Positions 1 through 8,663 of a stretch of 64,000 nucleotides of DNA are shown in pieces (the stretch's first letter is position 1; each line of letters opens with the position of its first letter). The notes under the pieces are model-generated. The model saw only the letters and a list, made by a program, of their open reading frames with translations. It was not told where the DNA came from and made no database searches. The stretch is from Reichenbachiella agariperforans (GTDB taxonomy: Bacteria; Bacteroidota; Bacteroidia; Cytophagales; Cyclobacteriaceae): the NCBI RefSeq assembly GCF_900142205.1, contig NZ_FRAA01000001.1, forward strand, positions 1,448,796-1,512,795, in the 5' to 3' direction. The position numbers and the translations under genes are program-made.

Positions 1-336
1 TCCTCTCACATATAATTCGATGACTCGAGCCTTAAAAATGCTCAAGAGTTCGGTATCCACTTCTATAGTTACTCCTGTCAAATCAAAAGTATTGTCACTA
101 CCACTAAAATCGATCATAGCATATCTGCCTACACCATCCGGTTTCGTTTTCTTCACCACTTTCTCGGTCAGGTAATCCTTCATTTGATACACGCCAGGCT
201 GCATACTGACGATATTTCCATCCTGAGCTGCATATTTGGCTAATTCAGTGATGGAATGGACCTTTATTTCTGCTGCCTGTATTGCGCTGTGGCTCAACAG
301 TAATCCAATGATCCAGTAACCTATTTTTCTTTTCAT
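1..336 (-). CDS. Right-handed beta-helix (pectate-lyase-like) exported protein, C-terminus cut by window edge
   Basis: An open frame begins at an ATG at 336 on the minus strand and runs off the window at base 1 (about 112 residues visible). Residues 1-21 form a signal peptide (MKRKIGYWIIGLLLS, then a hydrophobic stretch ending near QAA). The mature part (VHSITELAKYAAQDG, PGVYQM, FDLTGVTIEV) resembles the start of the large beta-helix protein at 13713-16727 (SLTELQPYLEQ, PGDYTV, YDFTGVTIYI), so the two are probably paralogues. This type of N-terminus opens parallel beta-helix polysaccharide lyases and hydrolases (PL6-like or GH28-like). It lies 8 bases downstream of the RbsD/FucU-like lipoprotein and is probably in the same operon. 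The substrate cannot be told from the fragment. Confidence 0.75.
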   Translation of the reverse strand, partial: MKRKIGYWIIGLLLSHSAIQAAEIKVHSITELAKYAAQDGNIVSMQPGVYQMKDYLTEKVVKKTKPDGVGRYAMIDFSGSDNTFDLTGVTIEVDTELLSIFKARVIELYVRG

Positions 337-344
337 ATCTTTCG

Positions 345-890
345 TTATTCTGCTTTGCCCATGACACTTCGCAATTGCTTTTCTTTGTCCTCACTCCAAT
401 AGTCACAATCCAGATTGATAAAAACGGAGGTATAGGGGATGGTCATATTGGTTTTGAGAATCAATACCTTATACATCTCCGACGCACGATCCAATTGCTC
501 AATAATCTGTTCGTGTGACATCTCAGCAACTTCACTGCTACCCAATATCCTATTTAAATCCTCTTTGTAGCTCCCTACTCCAGGTGCATCTTGGTCGGTC
601 ACAAAAGCCAGCTCTTGATCGAACATAATTTTTGGCCTTACATGAGGACTTAATTCAATTTGCTGCAATAGGTAGGTCAAAATTTCTGTTTGGCTTTCCC
701 CTGTTACCAGCGTGGTGATCCCTTTCGAATTTTGTGAAGGATAAGCCGAATCGGCAACCACAATCCAATTGCGATGGCCCAACTCAGCAAGCTGAGTATC
801 AAATGCTGATTTCCAATCGTTTTGACATCCACAAAAAGTGATGATTATCAAGGCCAGCATCAGACCAATTTTCTTTCTTTCTCTATTCAT
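345..890 (-). CDS. RbsD/FucU-like lipoprotein (putative secreted sugar mutarotase)
   Basis: 181 residues. The N-terminus has a basic start, a hydrophobic stretch and a cysteine near residue 22 (ITFCGC), which suggests a lipoprotein, although the lipobox is not ideal. The segment LGHRNWIVVADSAYP recalls the GHGDEIVIADANFP-type motif of the RbsD/FucU family (pyranase or fucose mutarotase), and the tail IPYTSVFINLDCDYW also fits a known group of exported RbsD/FucU-like proteins. Usual family members are cytoplasmic, so an exported copy within a PUL is notable. If the assignment holds, it would interconvert sugar anomers released outside the cytoplasmic membrane. It sits between the broken GH116 gene and the partial beta-helix gene. 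Fold assignment is from motif memory only; the catalytic role is inference. Confidence 0.55.
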   Translation of the reverse strand: MNRERKKIGLMLALIIITFCGCQNDWKSAFDTQLAELGHRNWIVVADSAYPSQNSKGITTLVTGESQTEILTYLLQQIELSPHVRPKIMFDQELAFVTDQDAPGVGSYKEDLNRILGSSEVAEMSHEQIIEQLDRASEMYKVLILKTNMTIPYTSVFINLDCDYWSEDKEKQLRSVMGKAE

Positions 891-916
891 CAGCTTTCTA
901 AAATCCGTTGTATTGT

Positions 917-3562
917 TTATCTGATATCTAAAACTGCCTTTTCGCCCGCCTGAATTTTTAGTGGCTTTTCGAATGTCAATTGGGTCGCATCAGTCAAAGA
1001 GAAAGAGCTCAATAACAACGATCCATGAGCCACTGACAGCTCTACTGTAGAATCGGACTGTGTACATACGCCCCACGCACTGCCATTGGACCAAAACATA
1101 CTTCCTTCGAAAGGGGCAAAAGCCATCGACTGATCCACAGCAGAATATTGAAACCCTGATAATGCGACCACTGCCCCCCAACTTGCCATGGCGCGGGCAT
1201 AATTATGTCCGCATTCTGCCTCATTGAATGGGTTTCGTTTCAGACCATCATAGCGATCCCTGATATTTTTGATATTCAAAAGTCCATCTTCGGTTTGCCC
1301 TTCGTATAGCATCCCTACAGCCGCAGTGTATTCAAATCCTGTCATGGCTTCTGTGAAATAGGGGAAGGGGTGTTTCGGTCGATCGCCCGGATAGCTGGCC
1401 ATCACGAGGGATTTTTCATCTCCTAGCACAAAGGAACGCATGCTGTTGAAATCCGAATTGCTATCGTCTCGATAGTTGTATTTCATGATGCTCTGCAAGG
1501 TGGTCTTTACGTTTTGCTCATCGGTAAGGTAGCCGAGTCCACATATGTGTGCGAGATATTGCCCTACCAGTTGATCCACCAGACATCCTTCGCCTAGCTG
1601 GTAATCCGGATTGCCAAGATCCTTGGATTCTAACCCCTTGAGGAGCGATGGTGCTATGTCATCTATACTTTCTGGTGCTTCTATCAAATGGATATAGTAT
1701 TCGCCATTGAACAAGTTCTCATCGATCCATTTGCTGCCTTTTTCAAATAGTTTACGACAGGTTTTGGCAAATTTGACATCTCCTGTGTATCTGGCCATTT
1801 CTTCCGATGCTCGCAGTGCCCCCAGATACCAAATGCCCATTTGCGGGTTCGGTCCAAAATACTGCACATCCATCGTATTGTGCTGGCAGCCGTCCATCAC
1901 GCCATCTTTGTCGGCATCCCAGCCTCCTTCTATCCAGCAGTATTCCATGGCCTTTTTCACATTGGGCCAGAGTTTGAGCAATAGTTCATCGTCTCCACTC
2001 AACTGCCAATCCCGGTACATACGCATGATGCTGCCCATTTGACCATCTGCTGCCGTGCGATCAAAGTAAGTGGCTCGCTCCAATGGCAATCCCACTCGGA
2101 AATTCAACATACCCAAATCATCGGTGGCGTGTCCATACTCGACTTCTCGCATTGAACGAGACAGTCCGCTAAACAAGAACGCTGTAGCCTGCTCGTAATT
2201 CCAAACATGGGTACAAGATCCATGACAAATCCCGCCTACATTACTCGTGCCTTCCCATCCAAAAAATTTGCCGTCTGCTGTTCTAAAACAGGTCTGGGTC
2301 CGAAGCGTACTGCTGTTGTACAGGGCGGCTTCTTTGACCACATCTGGCAAATCACTATTCACAAAGGAATTGACGAATTGCAAAGACTTCCCTTCAAGTT
2401 CGGGGATTTGAGGGATCACTTTTTCAGCCACGTCCCAGGCATCAGCATACTGGGTTGCATAATAATTCGTCAACCTATTGTCTATACCATCGTCTAGTGG
2501 AGACCAACTCATACGGTTAGGAAAGTGCCAGGTGAGGTAAAAAGTAACCTCTCTACTGCTATTGGCAGGCACGGTGACCTCCACTGCCAGCGAGCCCATA
2601 GGCCTATCATCCTCATTGGGTGAGCGGCCTTCGAGCTGTCCATCGGCACTAAAATCATCCCAGTAGTCCAGTCGAGCATTGCTCTACTCGTCTTTGCTCC
2701 AAGAGGTCCGATAGGTGATCTTTTCGTCTACTGAGGTAGTCAAGGCCATCGTTCCCCAGGCATCATCGCCTTGGTCCACGCCCTCTGAGCGCATGTATAT
2801 TCCCTGTACCCCGTTGTCCTTGCGGAAATCGTTTTTATTATCTTTTGCGCCAGTAGCAGTCCAAAAGCCTCTCCCTTTCATTTCCTGATCCGACCCGTCC
2901 ATACCTATAAAATTGGGTATGTTGCCTGAAACAGAAGCCTTCACGGCTTGATCCGAGGGATTATTCAACTCATAAGTGAGCACCGCTATGGGTATTCCGC
3001 TGGCATCAGCATCTCCAGGGATGTAGGGATTAAATGCCTTTATTCTCACATCCAGAGGCATATCGCTGTCCGAAAGCAACACCTGTCCAAAGGGATAGGC
3101 CGCCTTGAAAGTGCAAGAATCGAAACGAGGAAAACCATGGTTGGGTGTATTGCTCCCAAAAGGGCCTTCGTATAAAGACACGTCCAGGGGTCCTTCGAGC
3201 GCACGAGTGGCACGCTGGCCATCGGCTGTCTGGGTGAATAACGCAAAAAATGGCCCTATGTATCCACGGTGCTCACTGGTAGGTATATAACCATTGGCTC
3301 CAGTGTTCATAATCGCCCAATCTCTCAAATCTCCCCGACCTCCCAGCGATACCGTACCCGTCCCTATACCACCAATGGGCATCGCAATTCTGGCGATATG
3401 GTATTGATCGTAGCTAGTCAATACTGGCCAATCTTCGGCAGGCATTCGCACCACTTCTTGGATCACTTTGTGAGTCTTCCCTTCGGTGTCTTTCACAGCC
3501 TGTGCCTGTATCTGTACAACCGCCAGAAGACTCAAAATGTACACCCCCAATTTCCTTTGCAT
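917..3562 (-). pseudogene. GH116-family (DUF608, GBA2-like) glycoside hydrolase interrupted by one in-frame TAG
   Basis: The frame starts at 3562 with a signal peptide (QRKLGVYILSLLAVVQIQAQA) and the GH116 N-terminal beta-sandwich (IARIAMPIGGIGTGTVSLGG, residues about 55-75). It stops at a TAG at codon 293 (bases 2684-2686). The same frame continues without another stop to 917 and encodes the rest of the family: the segment YWDDFSADGQL immediately after the stop, then the (alpha/alpha)6 barrel with GCQHNTMDVQYFGPNPQMG and RNPFNEAECG. One base change (TGG to TAG) would explain the break, since a Trp fits there. GH116 enzymes are retaining beta-glucosidases, beta-xylosidases or N-acetylglucosaminidases. 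Without readthrough the product is a 292-residue fragment lacking the catalytic barrel; the ATG at 2599 would start a protein without a signal peptide. A sequencing error is possible. Confidence 0.8.
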
Positions 3563-3581
3563 GGTTTCTTTCCTTTATTAC

Positions 3582-5138
3582 CTATTCGAAATTCACATCT
3601 TTCACAAACTCATTGATCTTGACCTGATCAGCCGTCACCTTTTTTCCATCCAGCACCACATTGTCGAAAACCACCCCTTCGATGGTATGCTCTTCGTCAA
3701 AACCGATGAGCTGCATACTGGCATGGTCACGGATGATGTAGGGCTTCCAGTCCGTCCCGTCCTGAAATCCCGTGAGGGTCGTGTCTATCGGTGCGGAAGT
3801 CGCCACGATGTCTTTGAACAACACATTGCGCACATTGCCGCGCTCCTCGCTCTCCGTCCAGCGCGTCTTGCCGATCCAGCCTGAGATCAGCCTGCGGGCT
3901 TCCTCCACGCGGATGTTTTGAAAGGTAACATCGCTGATCAAAGCATCATCGCAATGGTAAATGCGCAAGGCAGTCTCGCGCCCTACATCATGGATCACGT
4001 CACAGTCTTCGAAGAGGATATTGCTTACATTTTCATGGATCTCCGCGCCTATGCTCAGGGCATGCGCCAGCTCGTTCCATACTACGATCTTTCGGGTATG
4101 TATGTCTCTGACCTCTCCCTTGCCGGGAAAAGACTTGACCACTACGGCATCATCCAAGGTGCGCATGAAGCAATTTTCGACCAGCGCGGTACGGCTGTTG
4201 GAGATATCCACCCCGTCGGAGTTGCCTCTCCAGCCGATGATCTTGACATTGTCGACATGCAGATTGTCCGATGCCTGTAGAGGGATCGTCCAGTGGCTAG
4301 GGTCGACGATGGTCACGCCCTCGATGCTCACCTGATCGGAGTGCTGCGCAAAAATGGTATAGCGTCGTTTCTTCTTAGGAATAGCCGACTGATCGATGAT
4401 CCCCCGCCCACGAATGGTCATATTCGTGCCCTCCAAAAAGAAAGTAGGTGGTGTCTGATTCTGACCGATTACCTTCTCCATTTTTGCTTCGTCAGGATCT
4501 ACCACGGCGCGCAAGTATGCCCCTCCAGCCAGATAGACGGTCTGGCCATCCTTTACCTCGACGTGGGTTACCTCATGTACGCCCGGGCCATAATAGATCA
4601 CATTGGGGTCGTCCGAACTTGGTACGTTTTGCTCCATAGGATTGGCAAAAATGTGCAGGGACTCATGCCAGTCACCATTGAACTCGATCGTCAAATGTTG
4701 AGGTTGAGCCACCTCAAAGCTGACCGTATTACCTGCTATAGTCGGTTCGATCCCAAAAGAGCTAGGCAATATTTTTACTGAATCAACAGGTTTGGGATAG
4801 GTAACTGTCACCTGTACTGCTTCAGCGCCCATGTCGAAAGAACCAAAGGAGGCAAACCCAAACCTGCTCCTTGAATGATTGAGACGTGGAACGGGGTCTT
4901 TGGTGGCGACTTTGGTTTTGAAAATCGCTAATTCCTGCCCCTCCACAGTCACCTGATAGGCTGCGGACAACTCGATACCCTCTGGAGCTGCGTAGACCTT
5001 AACTTTAGTCTCCTGCTGCTGACAAGCAGTGCCCCCTACTATCCACCCGACTAGCATCATCATGCTCAATGTTCTTTTCCTTCTACCAGCGAATAGTTTC
5101 ATGTTTGTTTTCATTAAAGATTCCTTCACAGTTGTCAT
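3582..5138 (-). CDS. GH28-like beta-helix lipoprotein
   Basis: 518 residues. The start at 5138 lies 3 bases after the upstream lyase; an in-frame ATG at 5114 preceded by AAGGAA is an equally good start. Residues about 20-40 form a lipoprotein signal (MMMLVGWIVGGTAC). An N-terminal beta-sandwich of about 160 residues is followed by a parallel beta-helix. GH28 signatures are NSDGVD (Asp at about 308) and LDDAVVVKS (Asp 329 and 330), corresponding to the catalytic aspartates of polygalacturonases. The usual GHG motif is replaced by ALSIGAEI and no RIK motif is seen, so the substrate is probably not plain polygalacturonan. GH28-like proteins are common in PULs for sulfated and uronic-acid polysaccharides. 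Likely located at the cell surface or in the periplasm. Confidence 0.8.
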   Translation of the reverse strand: MTTVKESLMKTNMKLFAGRRKRTLSMMMLVGWIVGGTACQQQETKVKVYAAPEGIELSAAYQVTVEGQELAIFKTKVATKDPVPRLNHSRSRFGFASFGSFDMGAEAVQVTVTYPKPVDSVKILPSSFGIEPTIAGNTVSFEVAQPQHLTIEFNGDWHESLHIFANPMEQNVPSSDDPNVIYYGPGVHEVTHVEVKDGQTVYLAGGAYLRAVVDPDEAKMEKVIGQNQTPPTFFLEGTNMTIRGRGIIDQSAIPKKKRRYTIFAQHSDQVSIEGVTIVDPSHWTIPLQASDNLHVDNVKIIGWRGNSDGVDISNSRTALVENCFMRTLDDAVVVKSFPGKGEVRDIHTRKIVVWNELAHALSIGAEIHENVSNILFEDCDVIHDVGRETALRIYHCDDALISDVTFQNIRVEEARRLISGWIGKTRWTESEERGNVRNVLFKDIVATSAPIDTTLTGFQDGTDWKPYIIRDHASMQLIGFDEEHTIEGVVFDNVVLDGKKVTADQVKINEFVKDVNFE

Positions 5139-5141
5139 TTT

Positions 5142-8100
5142 CTAATTCGTACTTTCTGCTCTGATCATTTTTCCATCCTTCCATTCTTCGACGCTTACTT
5201 TTATTTCTCCTTCTTCGGATTCCATATCAGAGATAAGCAATTTCTGCACGCGACCATCAGTCAGCGTCACAGTGAGTTCGTTTTCATTTTTGGCCTCTAC
5301 CGATTCGATCATCGATTCGCTTTCATACGGTTCTATAATCGTGAGGTATCTGGTTTGAGTGCCCATCGTTCTTACTGCCATGGATTTCAACCTTGCGCTT
5401 TCATCACCCAGAGGAAAGTCTCCTCCAATTTTTGCCTCAAATCGTTCAACTTCCATTCCACTCAAGTCCAAAGTGATGACCGCTGCTTCCTTGTTATTTT
5501 CAGCCTGTGCAGAAATGGAATTATCCATCGGCTCACCTGCTATTTTGATCGGTCCCCCATAGTAATCCTTACCCTCACTAGCTGGACGCAGTACATTTTC
5601 GTATTGTGCAGGTAGAGATGAAAGGAATACTTCAGTACCATCTCGCATTACCAGCTTGGCATCTCCCCAGAAAATGGTGTTGTTGCGGATCTGACCTGGT
5701 GTCTTGGTAGTCAGGATCAATTGTTTGCTTCCAGATACATCCAGCGATACCTCCTTGCTGCCCAGTATCCATGCTCCCGTGCTATCACTGAGTAGCTCCT
5801 GACCATCGGCACTGACTGTATACCACAGTTGTTTATTGACATAAAAACCTTCCGTAGACGTACCGATCATGATTTCTGCTTTGGGAGGCCAGGCCTTGAT
5901 CACGTCGATTTGGAGTGGGCCGTCTAGGCTATGTGGCAGGCGCACGCCTTCATTGTCACAACCTTCGCCCCAGCACATTTCGAACTTGGTACGGGAGACG
6001 CCCTCTACCTCGTACCAATTGCAGTCCGTGATGAATTGTCCACTACCTAATGGATCCGTATTCATCTGATTGGTATGCCTGACCAGCTCCACCTGATCTG
6101 CCTCGATAGCTCTAAAACCCTTGGCTTGAAACATCCAATCAAACTCGTGATCCTCTTCGCCTTTGAGATAATCGGCCAGTAGGATATAATCGTCCATTAC
6201 GACCATCGCTCTACGCTGCATAACTGGCTCAGTAAAACCAGTCACTTCAGAATAAGCTGGTGCATCATCTGGCACGGGGATCGACCTACCCTCCTCCCAT
6301 ACTTTCTCGGCAAAAGTCTGATCACTGTTGTAATGAATTCCTCCATAGGGTGCATAGCTCCATTTAGAATTCGTTTCTAAAGCGGTCGCCTGCATCATTT
6401 CTCCAGAGTGAAAGAGCAATCTTGCGTTCTTGACAGGCTGTTGCATTTTTTGATCCACAACCACCATGTTTTTGTTGAGTGATACCTGCTTCCAAAACTT
6501 GTAGAGGTAGCTACCATAGCCATACCAGTACATCAAAGTGCCATAAAAACTGCGACCGTAGCGACTCATATGCACCAGATTGGTCCGGTCGAAGTGGCCG
6601 TGATAGCCCCCATGCGAACCGTAGTGCAGTGCGGCCTGGATTTGCTCGGATTGCTCTCGGTCTTCGGTTTGGGAACGCAATTGCACAATCCCCATGTTGT
6701 CAGCATAGGCCGAAACGCTCATTTTCTCAGAACTCACATCTGGTAAATTGGGCAAGCCATAGAGCAGGTCTCTTTTATCCCCTCGGTTGATCACCGCTGC
6801 ATATTCAGGATCCCCATAGAGGTAGTAAGCCAACTCGTAAGACTTACCAGAGAGCTTGCCTTCTACCGCATCGTTGACTGCTAGTAGCACCCCGCGAAAA
6901 TCAGCAAAAGGAAGTGCAGCATCCCACATATCCTTGATCCCAACATGGTTTTTTTCGATCTTCCCCCACTTTTCGAACTCCATGCCCATGATGCCGCTTT
7001 CGCGTCGACTAGAGAGCAGGGAGAAGTGTTCGGTGGTACCAATCGGGAAGGTTCTATCTTTGAAATTGATACCCCAGGGCTCTAGTGCCAATGCTATTTC
7101 CGAAAACTCGGTCGCCACCCAGGTATTGTATCCAACGGCGCATTCGTACCACCAGCCGTCGCTCATGATGCCATGCTCCAAGTGCTTGTATATCCCTGTA
7201 GGGTTGGTCAGTAGCTGATCGATCAGATGCCAATCTTGTAGATTCAAAGCACAGTACATAGCTGCCGTGAGCTCGGCCACATTCCAGTTGCTAATAGCCC
7301 CTTTGGTGTTGCCTTTCAGGGTTTGAGTAGCGAAAAGTCTGAAAGTTTCTGCTGTAAGGCGCTTGTCTTCCTCTGTTACTTGAGGACTCGTCCTGATCAT
7401 GTCATACATTCGGGCTACCGACTGCCAAAATTTGCCTTCACCTACAAAAGAATTGCTTCCACCCACTAGAGTAGCAGGATATCCAGTTTGTGGATCGATC
7501 AAACGGCGCAAGAGTTTCAAGCATTTGGTCACGTAGGCTTCATTGCCAGTCAACTGATAAGCGATACCGCAATCGAGCGCACCATAGGCACTTGTGTTAA
7601 AAACGGAAACCCCAAGCGGTCTGTCATTTGTATCGGACAAATCAGCTCCAGTAGGTGCCTCCCATTTTTCGGCTTTACGTATGTACTCTTCTAAACCTTC
7701 TTTGGCCCAATCGTATTTTTCCGCTTTTTGCCTAACCTCTTCCCATCCTTGAGCTGTAAAGACAGCATTTGGGAATGGCACACTCACCGCGGTTTTGAAT
7801 GTCAAGGTAGCCTCTCCCTCTCCATTGGCAATAGCTTTGATGACTTGCGTTTCGCGGATGCCTTGTGGCAAATGATCTGGAACATCTACCGTAAGGATAC
7901 ATTTCTTCACTTCACCCGGCGCTAGCTGTAGTTCCGATGGCTCGATACTCGCCTGCATCGACTCCCACCCCATGGCCTCTATACGCATCTGGATACCCTG
8001 TGGACGATCGATAGTATTGCCTACTTCGAATTCGTACTGAACCTGAGCACCCGCATCGACAGACTTGCCCTGAATACCTGCCTCGAGGTAGGTGGTATAT

Positions 8101-8663
8101 CCCTTAGTGACTTGAACGTTTTTAATCTGATACTCCGAATTATCCCCAGCACCTACCGATAACAATACATGCTTGACCGCAAAAAGTGTGGCCCATCTTT
8201 GACCAGCATCTACATCGAACATATCCCAAGGGATGTACACTTTGTGCCAGCCTTGACCTACCAGTTCTACTTGAGCTGTACTTACGGGATTGAGGTCTCC
8301 ATAGTCGAGCGAATCTACTTTGAATATAGCTGTGACTTGTGCTCTGCTTTCCTTCTTGAGATAAAGATCGAATTCTAGCCCACTATAAGATGTCCAATCG
8401 GCAGCATCTCCCAGAAACGGTCTTTTGATTCCAGGAAAATAGATCCGGTTTTGATCAGAATAAGTGTAGGTGATAGTGTCTCCAGCAGCGAGCCACGCTG
8501 CCCCTTTTTTAACCTTCGATACTCCTGTCCAATCCGAAAAATCTCTGGCGCCTACCGGATCGGTTGGTTGCGCATGTATCTCTATACCCGACAAGAGTAA
8601 TAGAAAAAGCAGAACGCTCGTTTTCATCAATAAATGTGTTTTGTCTCCTAATTTTTGTATCAT
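5142..8663 (-). CDS. Heparinase II/III-like polysaccharide lyase, copy A of a tandem pair
   Basis: 1173 residues. The ATG at 8663 overlaps the stop of the preceding gene (ATGA), and a second possible start at 8627 (MKTSVLLFLLLLSG) gives a cleaner signal peptide. Domains in order: signal peptide; a galactose-binding-like sandwich (about 40-190; GWHKVYIPWDMFDV); a NEW3-like Ig domain (about 195-300; ELQLAPGEVKK); an (alpha/alpha) toroid (about 310-620; DGWWYECAVGYN); then a heparinase II/III-type beta-sandwich with GSHGGYHGHFDRTN and KNMVVVDQKMQ. His and Tyr residues in such motifs catalyse beta-elimination next to a uronic acid in this superfamily. It is clearly paralogous to the next gene upstream in transcription. 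The exact PL family and substrate are not determined by reading alone. Confidence 0.82.
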   Translation of the reverse strand: MIQKLGDKTHLLMKTSVLLFLLLLSGIEIHAQPTDPVGARDFSDWTGVSKVKKGAAWLAAGDTITYTYSDQNRIYFPGIKRPFLGDAADWTSYSGLEFDLYLKKESRAQVTAIFKVDSLDYGDLNPVSTAQVELVGQGWHKVYIPWDMFDVDAGQRWATLFAVKHVLLSVGAGDNSEYQIKNVQVTKGYTTYLEAGIQGKSVDAGAQVQYEFEVGNTIDRPQGIQMRIEAMGWESMQASIEPSELQLAPGEVKKCILTVDVPDHLPQGIRETQVIKAIANGEGEATLTFKTAVSVPFPNAVFTAQGWEEVRQKAEKYDWAKEGLEEYIRKAEKWEAPTGADLSDTNDRPLGVSVFNTSAYGALDCGIAYQLTGNEAYVTKCLKLLRRLIDPQTGYPATLVGGSNSFVGEGKFWQSVARMYDMIRTSPQVTEEDKRLTAETFRLFATQTLKGNTKGAISNWNVAELTAAMYCALNLQDWHLIDQLLTNPTGIYKHLEHGIMSDGWWYECAVGYNTWVATEFSEIALALEPWGINFKDRTFPIGTTEHFSLLSSRRESGIMGMEFEKWGKIEKNHVGIKDMWDAALPFADFRGVLLAVNDAVEGKLSGKSYELAYYLYGDPEYAAVINRGDKRDLLYGLPNLPDVSSEKMSVSAYADNMGIVQLRSQTEDREQSEQIQAALHYGSHGGYHGHFDRTNLVHMSRYGRSFYGTLMYWYGYGSYLYKFWKQVSLNKNMVVVDQKMQQPVKNARLLFHSGEMMQATALETNSKWSYAPYGGIHYNSDQTFAEKVWEEGRSIPVPDDAPAYSEVTGFTEPVMQRRAMVVMDDYILLADYLKGEEDHEFDWMFQAKGFRAIEADQVELVRHTNQMNTDPLGSGQFITDCNWYEVEGVSRTKFEMCWGEGCDNEGVRLPHSLDGPLQIDVIKAWPPKAEIMIGTSTEGFYVNKQLWYTVSADGQELLSDSTGAWILGSKEVSLDVSGSKQLILTTKTPGQIRNNTIFWGDAKLVMRDGTEVFLSSLPAQYENVLRPASEGKDYYGGPIKIAGEPMDNSISAQAENNKEAAVITLDLSGMEVERFEAKIGGDFPLGDESARLKSMAVRTMGTQTRYLTIIEPYESESMIESVEAKNENELTVTLTDGRVQKLLISDMESEEGEIKVSVEEWKDGKMIRAESTN

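Noticed and set aside
2684-2686. TAG in GH116 as programmed recoding (pyrrolysine or readthrough)
   Set aside because: TAG ends normal genes in this window, and no recoding element or pyrrolysine system is visible.
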